In this document: positions 17,643 to 26,625 of the stretch, piece by piece
How positions within the stretch are numbered: the stretch's first letter is position 1
How the letters are laid out: each line of letters opens with the position of its first letter
NCBI GenBank assembly: GCA_049596955.1
Contig: JBMYMD010000004.1
Coordinates: forward strand, 1-64,000
Direction of reading: 5' to 3'
DNA from: UBA3478 sp049596955
GTDB taxonomy: Bacteria; Bacteroidota; Bacteroidia; Flavobacteriales; Flavobacteriaceae
Length of the DNA: 64,000 bases
Notes under the pieces: model-generated
Told to the model about the DNA's origin: nothing
Database searches by the model: none
Seen by the model: only the letters and a program-made list of their open reading frames with translations
Made by a program: the position numbers and the translations under genes

Positions 17643-18791
17643 TTATTCGTTGCAAAACTCACTCAATACCTCCACCACATAGTCTATATCTTCTTCGGAA
17701 TTAAAAATCGAAAAAGAAAAGCGCAATGAAGGATATTGCATTTGTTCTGTGGTTAATACAGCTGATAAAACATGCGACCCTTTTTGACTGCCTGACTGAC
17801 AAGCACTTCCTTGAGAACAGGCAATACCCTTTAAATCCATATGAAACAAGAGCATTGTCGCTTTAGATTGAGTCAATGGCAGTCTACAGTTAACTAGTGT
17901 ATAAGTACTACTTTCTGTATCCGCAGAAAGACCGTTAAAAGCAACTCCCTTAATTTTTGAAGTCAAACCAGCAATGAATCTCTTTTTTAGTTTTAAAACG
18001 TATTGTTTTTCATTTTCAAGATGAGCATTTGCAATTTCAAAGGCTTTTGCCATACCCACAATATTATGTGTCATTTCAGTTCCAGCGCGTATACCTTTTT
18101 CTTGACCTCCACCAATAATCTGAGGACATAGCTTACAATTCTTATTCATGTAGGCAAAACCAACTCCTTTTGGTCCATGGAATTTGTGTGCAGCTGCATT
18201 GAGAAAATCAATTTTAACTTTAGAAACATCCCATTTGTAATGACCAACTGATTGCACAGTATCAGAATGGAATAATGCTTGATATTTCGCACACAAATCC
18301 CCTACCCTTTGAACATCCAGTAAATTTCCAATTTCATTGTTTACATGCATTAAGGTCACCAGTTGTTTCGTAGAAGATCCTTCATCTAACAAAGTTTCAA
18401 GATGTTCATAATCAATAGACCCATCTGAAAGAATACGAACAAAACAAACCTCGATTCCTTGGGATTTCATTTTTAGAACAGTGTCCAAAACAGCGTGATG
18501 TTCAATTTCAGAACTAATAATACGCTTAACCCCCAAAGATTCACAAGAAGACTTAATAATTAAATTATCTGCCTCTGTACCTCCAGAAGTGAAAATAATT
18601 TCGTTAGGGCTTGCACCAATAAGACTTGCTATCTGTTTTCGCGCTAACTCGATATGAGATCTTGCTTTTCTACCAAAACTATGCGTTGATGAAGGGTTTC
18701 CAAAATCACTCCCCAAAACAGTCATCATTTCTGAAATGACTTCTTGTCTTAACGGAGTGGTCGCCGCATTATCGAGATAAACGGTTTTCAT
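17643..18791 (-). CDS. Cysteine desulfurase (class I, IscS/NifS type)
   Basis: A 382-residue PLP enzyme that takes sulfur from cysteine as a persulfide for iron-sulfur clusters or tRNA thiolation. It has the start VYLDNAATTPL, FTSGGTEADNLI, the PLP lysine in AAAHKFHGPKG (K203) and the sulfur-carrying loop CSQGSACQSGSQ near residue 330, which has the length of the class I (IscS/NifS) type rather than SufS. No iscU or suf gene is near. mnmA, which needs such a sulfur donor in many bacteria, is 35 kb away in this window. Confidence 0.92.
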   Translation of the reverse strand: MKTVYLDNAATTPLRQEVISEMMTVLGSDFGNPSSTHSFGRKARSHIELARKQIASLIGASPNEIIFTSGGTEADNLIIKSSCESLGVKRIISSEIEHHAVLDTVLKMKSQGIEVCFVRILSDGSIDYEHLETLLDEGSSTKQLVTLMHVNNEIGNLLDVQRVGDLCAKYQALFHSDTVQSVGHYKWDVSKVKIDFLNAAAHKFHGPKGVGFAYMNKNCKLCPQIIGGGQEKGIRAGTEMTHNIVGMAKAFEIANAHLENEKQYVLKLKKRFIAGLTSKIKGVAFNGLSADTESSTYTLVNCRLPLTQSKATMLLFHMDLKGIACSQGSACQSGSQKGSHVLSAVLTTEQMQYPSLRFSFSIFNSEEDIDYVVEVLSEFCNE

Positions 18792-18875
18792 AAATTCACA
18801 ATTAACAGTGCCTTGCTAAGCTAAGTATTTAAAGTATTAAGCTAAAATATCTAGTTAAAAATTAATGACATTTAA

Positions 18876-18883
18876 TATCTTTG
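18876..18883 (+). promoter_or_regulatory. Putative -7 box for the lipoprotein gene
   Basis: TATCTTTG matches TAnnTTTG exactly, 66 nt before the ATG at 18950. The gap is otherwise without signals that I can name. Confidence 0.4.
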
Positions 18884-18949
18884 AGGCTGTAATGAGCAAT
18901 TCTAAAACAAGTAGAACCCGAATCGTTTTTTCTTTGTAAACTCCTTATC

Positions 18950-19453
18950 ATGCTTAAAAAAATAACTGCACTTTTCATTTCATTTGCAAGCTTCATCGCC
19001 TGTAATGATGGAGAATTAGAGGTAGAAAATATCGATTTTAACGGCATCAATATTTCATATTGTGGAACATTAAACCTGGAAGAAGAACTCCTTTTTAAAA
19101 TAAATGATAGAGAGGCGTTAATCCTTGAACTTCCCAATGCTTTTTTTACGCTCGAAGAAAAAAACAGAGAATACACTATACCTTCTGCTGCTCAATTGAT
19201 CTATCGAGTTTTTGACGACAAGGTAACATCTACATATTTCTGTTCTCTTATACCAGAAATCAACCCAAAAGTCGTTAATTCTTATGATGCCGTGGGAGGT
19301 AAATTATTGGTGACAAGCACATTGAATTCTGAAACTGATCAATACGATTATACTATAGAATTGCAAGAGGTCAGTTTTGCACTTAATGAAGACCAGCGAA
19401 TAACTAATCTAAGTATTGAAGAGTTTGGTGCCCTCAGCTTCAATGCAAATTAG
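18950..19453 (+). CDS. Lipoprotein of unknown function
   Basis: A 167-residue protein with a lipoprotein signal (MLKKITALFISFASFIAC, lipid-modified C18). The mature chain is acidic and beta-rich, with two further cysteines (YCGTLNL and YFCSLIPEI) that may form a disulfide. I recognise no family. It is probably anchored in the outer membrane or the periplasmic face. Its last four bases overlap the end of the convergent Smr gene. Confidence 0.75.
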   Translation: MLKKITALFISFASFIACNDGELEVENIDFNGINISYCGTLNLEEELLFKINDREALILELPNAFFTLEEKNREYTIPSAAQLIYRVFDDKVTSTYFCSLIPEINPKVVNSYDAVGGKLLVTSTLNSETDQYDYTIELQEVSFALNEDQRITNLSIEEFGALSFNAN

Positions 19454-19980
19454 AGTTTGTAGCTCACTAATGTAGCACCAAGTCCGTATTTGTAATAAGG
19501 TGCATCTTCAAATACCAGAAAATCGTATCTGCCTAAAATAGTGTGAAGCTCTTGTCTTAAAACACCCTCACCCACTCCATGAATAAATACAAAATGAGGA
19601 ATTCTTTTTTTTATGGCAAAATCAAGCTTTCCCTGTGCGGCGCTAATTTGATAATTCAAATAATTTGATTTATCTAGAGTTTTCCAATTGGGATGAAGTT
19701 TATCAATGTGTAAATCAAACTCGATATAGGTTTTTTTCTTGGGAGATTTCGATGCCTTTTTGGGCTTAGGATTATCGTTTTTCTCTCGTTTTATATGATT
19801 GATATTAGGCATAGAGAAACTGAGTTCATGATATGGAACAAGTTGCAACACTTCGACCTCCAAATCAAAACCATCTTCAATAGCGACTAAAACACGATTG
19901 TCTGTTATAGCCTTAATAGTACCATTGAGGTTTTCATCTATTAATGACACCTTATCTCCTATTTTAAAATCCTGTTTCAT
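19450..19980 (-). CDS. Smr-domain protein with N-terminal SH3-like domain
   Basis: A 176-residue protein. Residues 1-55 look like a small beta-barrel (DFKIGDKVSLIDENLNGTIK). A basic, lysine-rich linker follows (near 70-88, KKASKSPKKK). The C-terminal half is an Smr domain with YIEFDLHIDKLHP, the FVFIHGVGEGVLR motif and the closing YGLGATLVSY. Smr domains, also found at the end of MutS2, often have endonuclease activity on nucleic acids, and recent work links them to collided ribosomes; the exact job here is open. Confidence 0.88.
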   Translation of the reverse strand: MKQDFKIGDKVSLIDENLNGTIKAITDNRVLVAIEDGFDLEVEVLQLVPYHELSFSMPNINHIKREKNDNPKPKKASKSPKKKTYIEFDLHIDKLHPNWKTLDKSNYLNYQISAAQGKLDFAIKKRIPHFVFIHGVGEGVLRQELHTILGRYDFLVFEDAPYYKYGLGATLVSYKL

Positions 19981-20038
19981 TTGTGCGAAAATACGATGTT
20001 TGTTATTTTTAACGATTACTTGATTACATCAGAGTTTT

Positions 20039-20344
20039 ATGAATGATATTATCCCTTTTTTGGAGTCAAAAATGCTACCGTGTACAACGAAATACTGGTT
20101 GGGATTTGATTGTCCTGGATGTGGCATTCAAAGAGCTTTTATCGCCCTTTTAAAAGGAGATTTATTAGTGAGTCTTCAGCTTTATCCGGCATTAATTCCA
20201 CTTCTACTCTTTTTCAGTTTACTTACAAGTTCTCTTGTTTTTTCAAACCAACGCCTTTTAAATTTGACTCAAATAACCGGAAATTTAAGTGGTATCTTAG
20301 TAGTCATTAGTTATATTTATAAGGTAGTAACCCACTTTTTTTAA
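20039..20344 (+). CDS. DUF2752 membrane protein
   Basis: A 101-residue protein. The N-terminal segment has the family signature PCTTKYWLGFDCPGCGIQRA, with a conserved cysteine pair (CPGC), followed by two or three hydrophobic helices (LLVSLQLYPALIPLLLFFSL and GILVVISYIYKVV). The function of DUF2752 is unknown. Two bases separate it from the CCC-motif gene, so the two are surely one unit. Confidence 0.88.
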   Translation: MNDIIPFLESKMLPCTTKYWLGFDCPGCGIQRAFIALLKGDLLVSLQLYPALIPLLLFFSLLTSSLVFSNQRLLNLTQITGNLSGILVVISYIYKVVTHFF

Positions 20345-20346
20345 GC

Positions 20347-20676
20347 ATGTCACAACTCAAACTTCCCAATGTCAACGTAGCTTTAGCCTTAGCTCTAATT
20401 TCTTATATATGCTGTTGTTTTAGCGCTGGAATTGGTGGAATTATACTTTCAGCTAGTGCACTTATCTTAATTCGTAAAGATCAACAATTATATAGCGCCA
20501 ATCCCGAACAATATTCTAATCACAGCACTTTAAAAGTAACAAGAGTAATAAGTGTTATTGCGCTATTATTAAGTGTGTTCGCCACCTTATTAGTAGTCAA
20601 TGCAATAATCGAAGCTGGGGGTTGGGACATGTATATTGAACAGCAAAGTGAACTCTACGAAAATTTTGAACTCTAA
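20347..20676 (+). CDS. CCC-motif membrane protein
   Basis: A 109-residue protein with two hydrophobic helices: NVALALALISYICCCFSAGI holds the triple cysteine, and ISVIALLLSVFATLLVVNAI is the second. Between them is a soluble loop, ILIRKDQQLYSANPEQYSNH. It belongs to the group of small Bacteroidota proteins named for the CCC motif; no function is known. The pairing with DUF2752 is typical of this phylum as far as I recall. It ends 4 nt before the recQ stop on the other strand. Confidence 0.82.
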   Translation: MSQLKLPNVNVALALALISYICCCFSAGIGGIILSASALILIRKDQQLYSANPEQYSNHSTLKVTRVISVIALLLSVFATLLVVNAIIEAGGWDMYIEQQSELYENFEL

Positions 20677-20680
20677 AACC

Positions 20681-22882
20681 TTAATTCGCCAACTTACTTA
20701 AGAATGAAAGCCTAAAAAGGTTGAGTTCCTCATAGTCAAAATCTCCATCAAATTCTTCCATTGCGGAATCTAACGAATCGGTTTCTGCTTCAATAAAATA
20801 GTCATGTAATTCTTCTTGTTGATCTTCATCAAGAATTTCATCTATCCAATATTCAATATTCAATTTCGTGCCCGAATAAACGATTTGTTCCATCAATTGA
20901 ATCAATTCATCCATTTCCATCCCTTTCGCATCGGCAATATCGTCTAATGGTAGCTTTCGGTCTACGCTTTGAATAACATACAGTTTTAATGCAGAATTCA
21001 ATCCTGTTGAGCGAATGACCATATCATCGGGTCGGGTAATATTATTTTCTTCAACATAAGAAGAAATCAATTTAAGAAATGGTTCACCATATTTCTTAGC
21101 TTTTGTCTCACTCACACCGTGAACATGAGAAAGCTCGTCTATAGAAACTGGATATTTACTGACCATATCTTCCAAAGAAGGATCCTGAAATATGACATAT
21201 GGAGGTAAGTTTCGCTTTTTTGATTCCGTTTTGCGCAGTGCTTTGAGCTGATTTAAAAGTTTATCATCAAGTACACCTTTAACTGCGTTAACCTGTGTTT
21301 GAGCAAATAATATTTTATCAAAATCTCGATTTAGACTCATCATAAAAGAGATGGGATTTTGTAAATAATCCATTCCTTTTGCAGTCAATTTTAGAACACC
21401 GTAGGCTTCCACATCTTTAGAGAGCAATCCTTCGATAATAGATTGTCTAATCAAAGAGTTCCAAAAATTATCTGATTGATCTGATCCGCAGCCAAAAAAA
21501 GTTCTTTCATGTGTTTTGTGACTCGAAAGAATACTATTTTTTTCTCCACGCATCACCAATACGACCTCTTTCGTTTTAAATTTTTGAGCTGTATCACGAA
21601 CTACTTCAAGCAGGCTAAGAAGCTCCTTTTGTGCTTCGAATCTTTCTTTAGGAAAACGGGTATTATCATCCATTTGTGCTCCCTCTCCTGTATTTTCATC
21701 AAAATCTTCTCCAAAGTAATTAAGAATAAATTTTCGGCGTGAAATCGAAGTTTCCGCATAAGCCATAATATCGTTTAAAAGCGCCAATCCAATTTCTTGT
21801 TCAGCTACAGGCTTATTGGCCATAAATTTTTCAAGCTTTTCAATATCTTGAGGAGCATAAAAGGAGATACATTGACCCTCACCCCCGTCTCGACCAGCCC
21901 TGCCTGTTTCCTGATAATAACTTTCTATACTCTTTGGCATGTCGTAGTGAATTACAAATCGCACATCGGGTTTATCAATACCCATACCAAATGCAATTGT
22001 CGCTACCACAACATCTACCTCTTCCATCAAAAACATATCTTGATATTTCGCTCTTGTCTTATTATCAAATCCTGCGTGATAAGGAACAGCACTAATAGAG
22101 TTGACCTGTAGCGTTTGGGCTAATTGTTCTACCGTTTTACGACTAAGGCAATAGATAATTCCGGATTTACCTTTTTGTGAAGAAATAAACTTAATAATGT
22201 CCTTATCTACATCTTTTGTCTTTGGACGCACCTCGTAGTAAAGATTGGGACGATTAAACGAAGCCTTAAATGTTTTGGCATTAGTCATTCCCAGGTTTTT
22301 AATAATATCCTCTTGAACCTTAGGAGTAGCCGTCGCGGTAAGGCCAATAATTGGAATCTTTACATCTATTTGACCAATGATAGATTTTAAATTTCGATAT
22401 TCAGGTCTAAAATCATGACCCCATTCAGAAATGCAATGCGCCTCATCGACAGCTACAAAAGAAATTTTTAATTGACTTAGAAGGTTTATGTTATGTTGCT
22501 TTGTTAAAGATTCAGGGGCAACATAAAGTAATTTTGTTCGAGTATTCTTAAGATCGTCGATTACTGTATTTAGTTCGCTTTTGGTCAACGAAGAATTCAA
22601 AACATGAGCTACGGCAAAATCATCGGAATAAGCGCGTATAGCATCTACCTGATTTTTCATCAAAGCAATTAAAGGAGAAACAACAATTGCCGTGCCTTCT
22701 GAGAGCAAAGCAGGCAACTGATAGCACAGTGATTTTCCACCGCCGGTAGGCATAATGACAAAAGTATCCTGCCCCCTTAAAATACTCTCTATTACGGGTT
22801 TTTGTAATCCCTTAAATGTTGAAAATCCAAAAAAAGAAAACAATGCCTTTTCTAATGAATCATCAGAAATTTCAAATTTCAT
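20681..22882 (-). CDS. recQ: RecQ-family ATP-dependent DNA helicase
   Basis: A 733-residue superfamily 2 helicase that unwinds 3'-5' during recombination repair. Walker A is MPTGGGKS (K50), the DEAH box is at 146-149 (VDEAHC), and motif VI has YYQETGRAGRDG. After the RQC winged helix comes an HRDC domain (near 530-610) and a helix-rich acidic tail. Unlike E. coli RecQ, the zinc-binding part of RQC (SRRKFILNYFGEDFDENTG) has no cysteines, a change I believe is common in Bacteroidota RecQ. Confidence 0.95.
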   Translation of the reverse strand: MKFEISDDSLEKALFSFFGFSTFKGLQKPVIESILRGQDTFVIMPTGGGKSLCYQLPALLSEGTAIVVSPLIALMKNQVDAIRAYSDDFAVAHVLNSSLTKSELNTVIDDLKNTRTKLLYVAPESLTKQHNINLLSQLKISFVAVDEAHCISEWGHDFRPEYRNLKSIIGQIDVKIPIIGLTATATPKVQEDIIKNLGMTNAKTFKASFNRPNLYYEVRPKTKDVDKDIIKFISSQKGKSGIIYCLSRKTVEQLAQTLQVNSISAVPYHAGFDNKTRAKYQDMFLMEEVDVVVATIAFGMGIDKPDVRFVIHYDMPKSIESYYQETGRAGRDGGEGQCISFYAPQDIEKLEKFMANKPVAEQEIGLALLNDIMAYAETSISRRKFILNYFGEDFDENTGEGAQMDDNTRFPKERFEAQKELLSLLEVVRDTAQKFKTKEVVLVMRGEKNSILSSHKTHERTFFGCGSDQSDNFWNSLIRQSIIEGLLSKDVEAYGVLKLTAKGMDYLQNPISFMMSLNRDFDKILFAQTQVNAVKGVLDDKLLNQLKALRKTESKKRNLPPYVIFQDPSLEDMVSKYPVSIDELSHVHGVSETKAKKYGEPFLKLISSYVEENNITRPDDMVIRSTGLNSALKLYVIQSVDRKLPLDDIADAKGMEMDELIQLMEQIVYSGTKLNIEYWIDEILDEDQQEELHDYFIEAETDSLDSAMEEFDGDFDYEELNLFRLSFLSKLAN

Positions 22883-22961
22883 TCGGCGATAAAACTAAGA
22901 CTATGATTAAACCTAACTAAACTCATACTAATAATGTTAAGGAATTAGTACTTCATTTGAT

Positions 22962-22969
22962 TAACTTTG
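22962..22969 (+). promoter_or_regulatory. Putative -7 box for the kpsF-tatC-CMD-lptB operon
   Basis: TAACTTTG matches TAnnTTTG, 38 nt before the TTG start at 23008, in the gap between divergent recQ and this operon. Confidence 0.45.
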
Positions 22970-23007
22970 AGGTCTAAAATTAATTTATTTTTATCAATTT
23001 CTCCCTA

Positions 23008-23979
23008 TTGGACTTGAATCAAAAAATAACAGAGAGTGTTCTTAACACCTTAAAAATCACAAAACAAGGAGTTAATACCTTAGAAAAAATTGACACAGAT
23101 GACTTTTCAAAAGCCATCGAAGCACTATTAAATTGCAAAGGTAAAATCGTAGTGACAGGTATCGGTAAATCAGCAATTATATCATCTAAAATTGTAGCTA
23201 CCCTAAATTCAACAGGCTCACCTGCTGTTTACTTGCATGCTGCGGACGCCATTCACGGCGATTTAGGAATAATTCAAGAGGACGACGTGGTAGTTTGCAT
23301 CTCTAATAGTGGAAATACTCCAGAAATCAAAACACTTGTTCCTCATCTAATTCGAGATAACAACACCTTAATTGCAATAAGTTCAAACCCTTCATCGCAT
23401 TTGGTCAATGCAGCCCAACAACGTATTATTTATCATTACGCGAAAGAAGCATGTCCTCATAATTTGGCTCCCACTACAAGTACCACCCTTCAACTAATTA
23501 TCGGAGATGCTATAGCCATTGCCCTTTTGGAATGCAAAAATTTTCAAGAAAAAGACTTTGCGAAATTCCATCCTGGAGGTTCTTTAGGAAAACTCTATCT
23601 GCGCGTAGGGGATTTGATCAAGGTAAATAAATGCCCTAAAATTGAAACACATCAAAACATAAGAGAGGCTATAATAAGCATAACCGAAAATATGCTCGGA
23701 TGTACCGTTGTTCTCGAAAATAGTAATATAGCTGGAATCATAACAGATGGAGATATCCGAAGAATGTTGAATTCTGAAGAAATGATAGATTTAAATTCAA
23801 TGCGGCTAAATGAAATCATGAGTACTGATCCAGTTACCGTTTCAGAGGATGAAATGGCGAGTGAAGCACTTAAAAAAATAAGACAAAATGAAATTTCTCA
23901 GCTCGTCGTAATTGATAAAAACAATAATTACAAAGGTGTTGTGCATATTCACAACCTGATAAATGAAGGCTTGATATGA
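23008..23979 (+). CDS. KpsF/GutQ-type sugar-phosphate isomerase (arabinose-5-phosphate isomerase)
   Basis: A 323-residue enzyme with an N-terminal SIS domain (about 30-190; VVTGIGKSAIISSKI, then VVCISNSGNTPEIKTLVPHL) and two C-terminal CBS domains (about 205-323). The family interconverts ribulose-5-phosphate and arabinose-5-phosphate, the first step to Kdo for lipopolysaccharide. The place upstream of lptB in one operon fits that. The start appears to be TTG at 23008, since the first ATG would be too far inside. It overlaps tatC by 4 nt (ATGA). Confidence 0.9.
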   Translation: MDLNQKITESVLNTLKITKQGVNTLEKIDTDDFSKAIEALLNCKGKIVVTGIGKSAIISSKIVATLNSTGSPAVYLHAADAIHGDLGIIQEDDVVVCISNSGNTPEIKTLVPHLIRDNNTLIAISSNPSSHLVNAAQQRIIYHYAKEACPHNLAPTTSTTLQLIIGDAIAIALLECKNFQEKDFAKFHPGGSLGKLYLRVGDLIKVNKCPKIETHQNIREAIISITENMLGCTVVLENSNIAGIITDGDIRRMLNSEEMIDLNSMRLNEIMSTDPVTVSEDEMASEALKKIRQNEISQLVVIDKNNNYKGVVHIHNLINEGLI

Positions 23980-24803
23980 GTACTACTGTTGAAGAAAAAG
24001 AAATGTCATTTTTGGATCATCTCGAAGAATTGAGATGGCATCTCATTCGTTCCATAATTGCCATATTATTTATTGGAATAGTGGCATTTATAATGAAGGA
24101 CTTTGTTTTTGACACAATTATTTTTGGTCCAAAAAAAATGAGTTTTCCGACCTATCGTTTTTTCTGCAACATCAGTCAATTCATAGGAATCGAATCTGAA
24201 TTTTGTGCGGATTCCTTGCCGTTTACTATTCAAAATAGGACTATGGCAGGGCAATTTTCAGCTCATATTTGGACATCTATTTGGGCAGGGTTCATTATAG
24301 GATTTCCTTATTTACTCTTTGAATTATGGCGGTTTATCTCTCCTGGTCTCTATGAGAATGAACGAAAGTATTCTAGAGGATTTATTTTCGTGGCTTCCTT
24401 TTTATTTTTTTTAGGTGTTCTTTTCGGATATTACATTGTTTCACCATTGTCGATTAACTTCTTAGGAACTTACACAGTGAGCCAAGAGGTCAGTAATGAA
24501 ATCGACATAAGTTCGTTTATATCTACCGTTAGAGCCTCAGTAATTGCTTGCGGTATCATGTTTGAACTGCCTATTTTAATCTATTTCTTAACAAAAATTG
24601 GTTTAGTCACTCCAGAAATTTTAAGGAAATATCGAAAAATTGCAATTGTACTCGTTTTATTATTATCTGCCGTGATTACCCCACCAGATGTAGCGAGTCA
24701 AATCATCGTTGCAATTCCTGTTGTATTTCTATATCAAATAAGTATTCATATTTCAAAAGTTGTATTGAAAAAAGAAAATCAAAATGAGCCAAAACGAACC
24801 TAA
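23976..24803 (+). CDS. tatC: Sec-independent protein translocase subunit TatC
   Basis: A 275-residue inner-membrane protein with the six helices of TatC, the receptor for twin-arginine signal peptides. It shows FLDHLEELRWHLI at the N-terminus (the conserved HLEELR), then FELWRFISPGLYENE and FELPILIYFL, with a PPD segment near the end (VITPPDVASQ). No tatA/B gene is in the window. At least one likely Tat client (57289) is present. It overlaps the CMD gene by 20 nt. Confidence 0.97.
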   Translation: MSTTVEEKEMSFLDHLEELRWHLIRSIIAILFIGIVAFIMKDFVFDTIIFGPKKMSFPTYRFFCNISQFIGIESEFCADSLPFTIQNRTMAGQFSAHIWTSIWAGFIIGFPYLLFELWRFISPGLYENERKYSRGFIFVASFLFFLGVLFGYYIVSPLSINFLGTYTVSQEVSNEIDISSFISTVRASVIACGIMFELPILIYFLTKIGLVTPEILRKYRKIAIVLVLLLSAVITPPDVASQIIVAIPVVFLYQISIHISKVVLKKENQNEPKRT

Positions 24804-25146
24804 TCTTGTAGAAGACTTTAATCAATACCGTTCAAAAATGAACGAAAAATTATTGTCAGGAGATCATAAACTCATTAAAAGAATATTCAATTTAGACTAC
24901 AACGCCTATCAAGAAGGTGCACTAGATAAAAAAACCAAAGAGCTACTAGGGCTTGTGGCGTCAGCCGTTCTCAGATGTGACGATTGTGTTAAATACCATT
25001 TAGAGGGTGCCAGAGACAATCAAGCTACCAAAGAAGAAGTTATGGAAACCTTGGGAATCGCTACCTTAGTAGGTGGAACAATTGTAGTTCCGCACTTGAG
25101 AAGAGCCTATGAGTACTGGGAAGCTTTGGAAGGCAAACAACATTAA
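24784..25146 (+). CDS. Carboxymuconolactone decarboxylase-family protein (AhpD-like)
   Basis: A 120-residue CMD-fold protein with the AhpD-type redox pair (LRCDDCVKYHLEGA) and the helical segment TKEEVMETLGIATLVGGTIV. AhpD-type members act as thiol peroxidase partners, but the substrate here is unknown. It starts inside the end of tatC and is followed 12 nt later by lptB; the tie to Tat and lipopolysaccharide transport may only be operon order. Confidence 0.88.
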   Translation: MSQNEPNLVEDFNQYRSKMNEKLLSGDHKLIKRIFNLDYNAYQEGALDKKTKELLGLVASAVLRCDDCVKYHLEGARDNQATKEEVMETLGIATLVGGTIVVPHLRRAYEYWEALEGKQH

Positions 25147-25158
25147 GAAAAGAAGAAT

Positions 25159-25908
25159 ATGAAGTTAAGAGCCGTAAATCTCTCCAAAAAATACAGTGGT
25201 CGACAAGTTGTCAAAGAAATTTCAATAGAAGTAAGTCAGGGAGAAATTGTTGGCCTACTCGGACCTAATGGTGCTGGAAAAACAACCTCATTTTATATGA
25301 TTGTGGGTCTAGTCAAACCCAATGGAGGTCAAATTTTCTTAGATTCAACAGAGATTACAAAATTCCCCATGTACAAGAGAGCACAATACGGTGTGGGATA
25401 CTTAGCTCAAGAAGCTTCAGTTTTTCGTAAACTAAATATAGAAGATAACATTCTTAGCGTATTGCAAACCACAAGGCTCAGCAAAAAAGAACAACTTAAA
25501 AAATTGGAGTCTTTAATTGAGGAGTTTTCTTTGGGTCACATCCGAAAAAATCGCGGAGATTTATTGTCAGGTGGTGAACGTCGAAGAACTGAGATTGCAA
25601 GAGCCCTAGCTACAGATCCAAAATTCATTTTATTAGATGAGCCATTCGCCGGAGTTGATCCTGTAGCTGTAGAGGACATTCAACGCATTGTGGCTCAATT
25701 AAAGAATAAAAATATCGGTATACTCATCACAGATCACAACGTTCAAGAAACTTTAGCTATTACGGAAAGATCATATCTCATGTTCGAAGGTGGCATTCTT
25801 AAAGCAGGTCCACCGGAGGAACTTGCCAAGGACGAAATGGTAAGAAAAGTGTATTTAGGGCAAAATTTCGAACTTCGAAAAAAACAACTAGATTTTAAAT
25901 CTGAGTAG
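25159..25908 (+). CDS. lptB: Lipopolysaccharide export ABC ATPase LptB
   Basis: A 249-residue ATPase that drives lipopolysaccharide extraction from the inner membrane with LptF and LptG. Walker A is GPNGAGKT (35-42), the LSGGERRRTEIARALA signature and the Walker B LLDEPFAGVDP follow, and then the switch histidine in TDHNV. The high identity to E. coli LptB motifs (KYSGRQVVKEISIEV, then GYLAQEASVFRKL) makes this a firm call. It overlaps the end of pssA by 21 nt. Confidence 0.96.
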   Translation: MKLRAVNLSKKYSGRQVVKEISIEVSQGEIVGLLGPNGAGKTTSFYMIVGLVKPNGGQIFLDSTEITKFPMYKRAQYGVGYLAQEASVFRKLNIEDNILSVLQTTRLSKKEQLKKLESLIEEFSLGHIRKNRGDLLSGGERRRTEIARALATDPKFILLDEPFAGVDPVAVEDIQRIVAQLKNKNIGILITDHNVQETLAITERSYLMFEGGILKAGPPEELAKDEMVRKVYLGQNFELRKKQLDFKSE

Positions 25909-26571
25909 TGAAAGAAGAATAAGTTCAAGGTAAATCAAGGTAATAGCATAAGAAGGTACTAAAGTTAAGGTCATAGCAGCTAGAACAATTAAAAGATATC
26001 TCCACTTATTGGTTCTGTATTCAAACCCCTGAAACTTAAGGTTTATTATTTTCAATTTAGAAATCATCAACAACGACACCAAGACGGTTAAGCAAGTAAC
26101 AACAATGGCGTGGAATTCAGTGCTTTCTGTATGCAATTCAAGGTTTAGGTGAGTCAAAGACATCATTAATAAAGCACTTATAGGAGTAGGGATACCTGTA
26201 AAATACTCGTTTGAACCCGTCTCTTCCAAATTAAAACGCACTAGGCGAATTGCCGCAGTTACAGGATAAATAGCACTGAGTAAAATCAAAATAAAATGGG
26301 CATTCAAGGTGTGCAAATAATTCATCAAAAAAAACCCAGGAAGTACTCCAAAACTAACGAGATCTGCAAAAGAATCAAATTGGGCTCCAAAACTAGTCTT
26401 AGCATCGAGCATACGGGCAAAAAATCCATCGAGAAAATCAAGAATTAAGCAGGTACAAAGCAGATAAAAGGCTTCTGAAAAAGACCCTTGTGCCACAAAC
26501 CAGATTGCCATAAATCCAACAACTAGATTGAGAACACTAATAATGTTAGGAATATTACGTTTTATTGTCAT
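25888..26571 (-). CDS. pssA: CDP-diacylglycerol-serine O-phosphatidyltransferase
   Basis: Makes phosphatidylserine, the precursor of phosphatidylethanolamine. The 227 residues have several membrane helices and the complete CDP-alcohol phosphotransferase signature DGxxARx8GxxxDxxxD (D48, G49, A52, R53, G62, D66, D70). NIISVLNLVVGFMAIW matches the family N-terminus. The start is 54 nt from the divergent DUF4105 gene, and the end overlaps lptB. Confidence 0.95.
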   Translation of the reverse strand: MTIKRNIPNIISVLNLVVGFMAIWFVAQGSFSEAFYLLCTCLILDFLDGFFARMLDAKTSFGAQFDSFADLVSFGVLPGFFLMNYLHTLNAHFILILLSAIYPVTAAIRLVRFNLEETGSNEYFTGIPTPISALLMMSLTHLNLELHTESTEFHAIVVTCLTVLVSLLMISKLKIINLKFQGFEYRTNKWRYLLIVLAAMTLTLVPSYAITLIYLELILLSLLRFKI

Positions 26572-26610
26572 CGGGTCGTGAAGTTAGAAAACATTAATAA
26601 AATAGCAACG

Positions 26611-26618
26611 TATATTTG
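26611..26618 (+). promoter_or_regulatory. Putative -7 box for the DUF4105 gene
   Basis: TATATTTG matches TAnnTTTG and ends 7 nt before ATG 26626. The open frame extends further upstream (GTG 26578), but this box and the signal peptide both favour ATG 26626. Confidence 0.5.
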
Positions 26619-26625
26619 TACCAAG

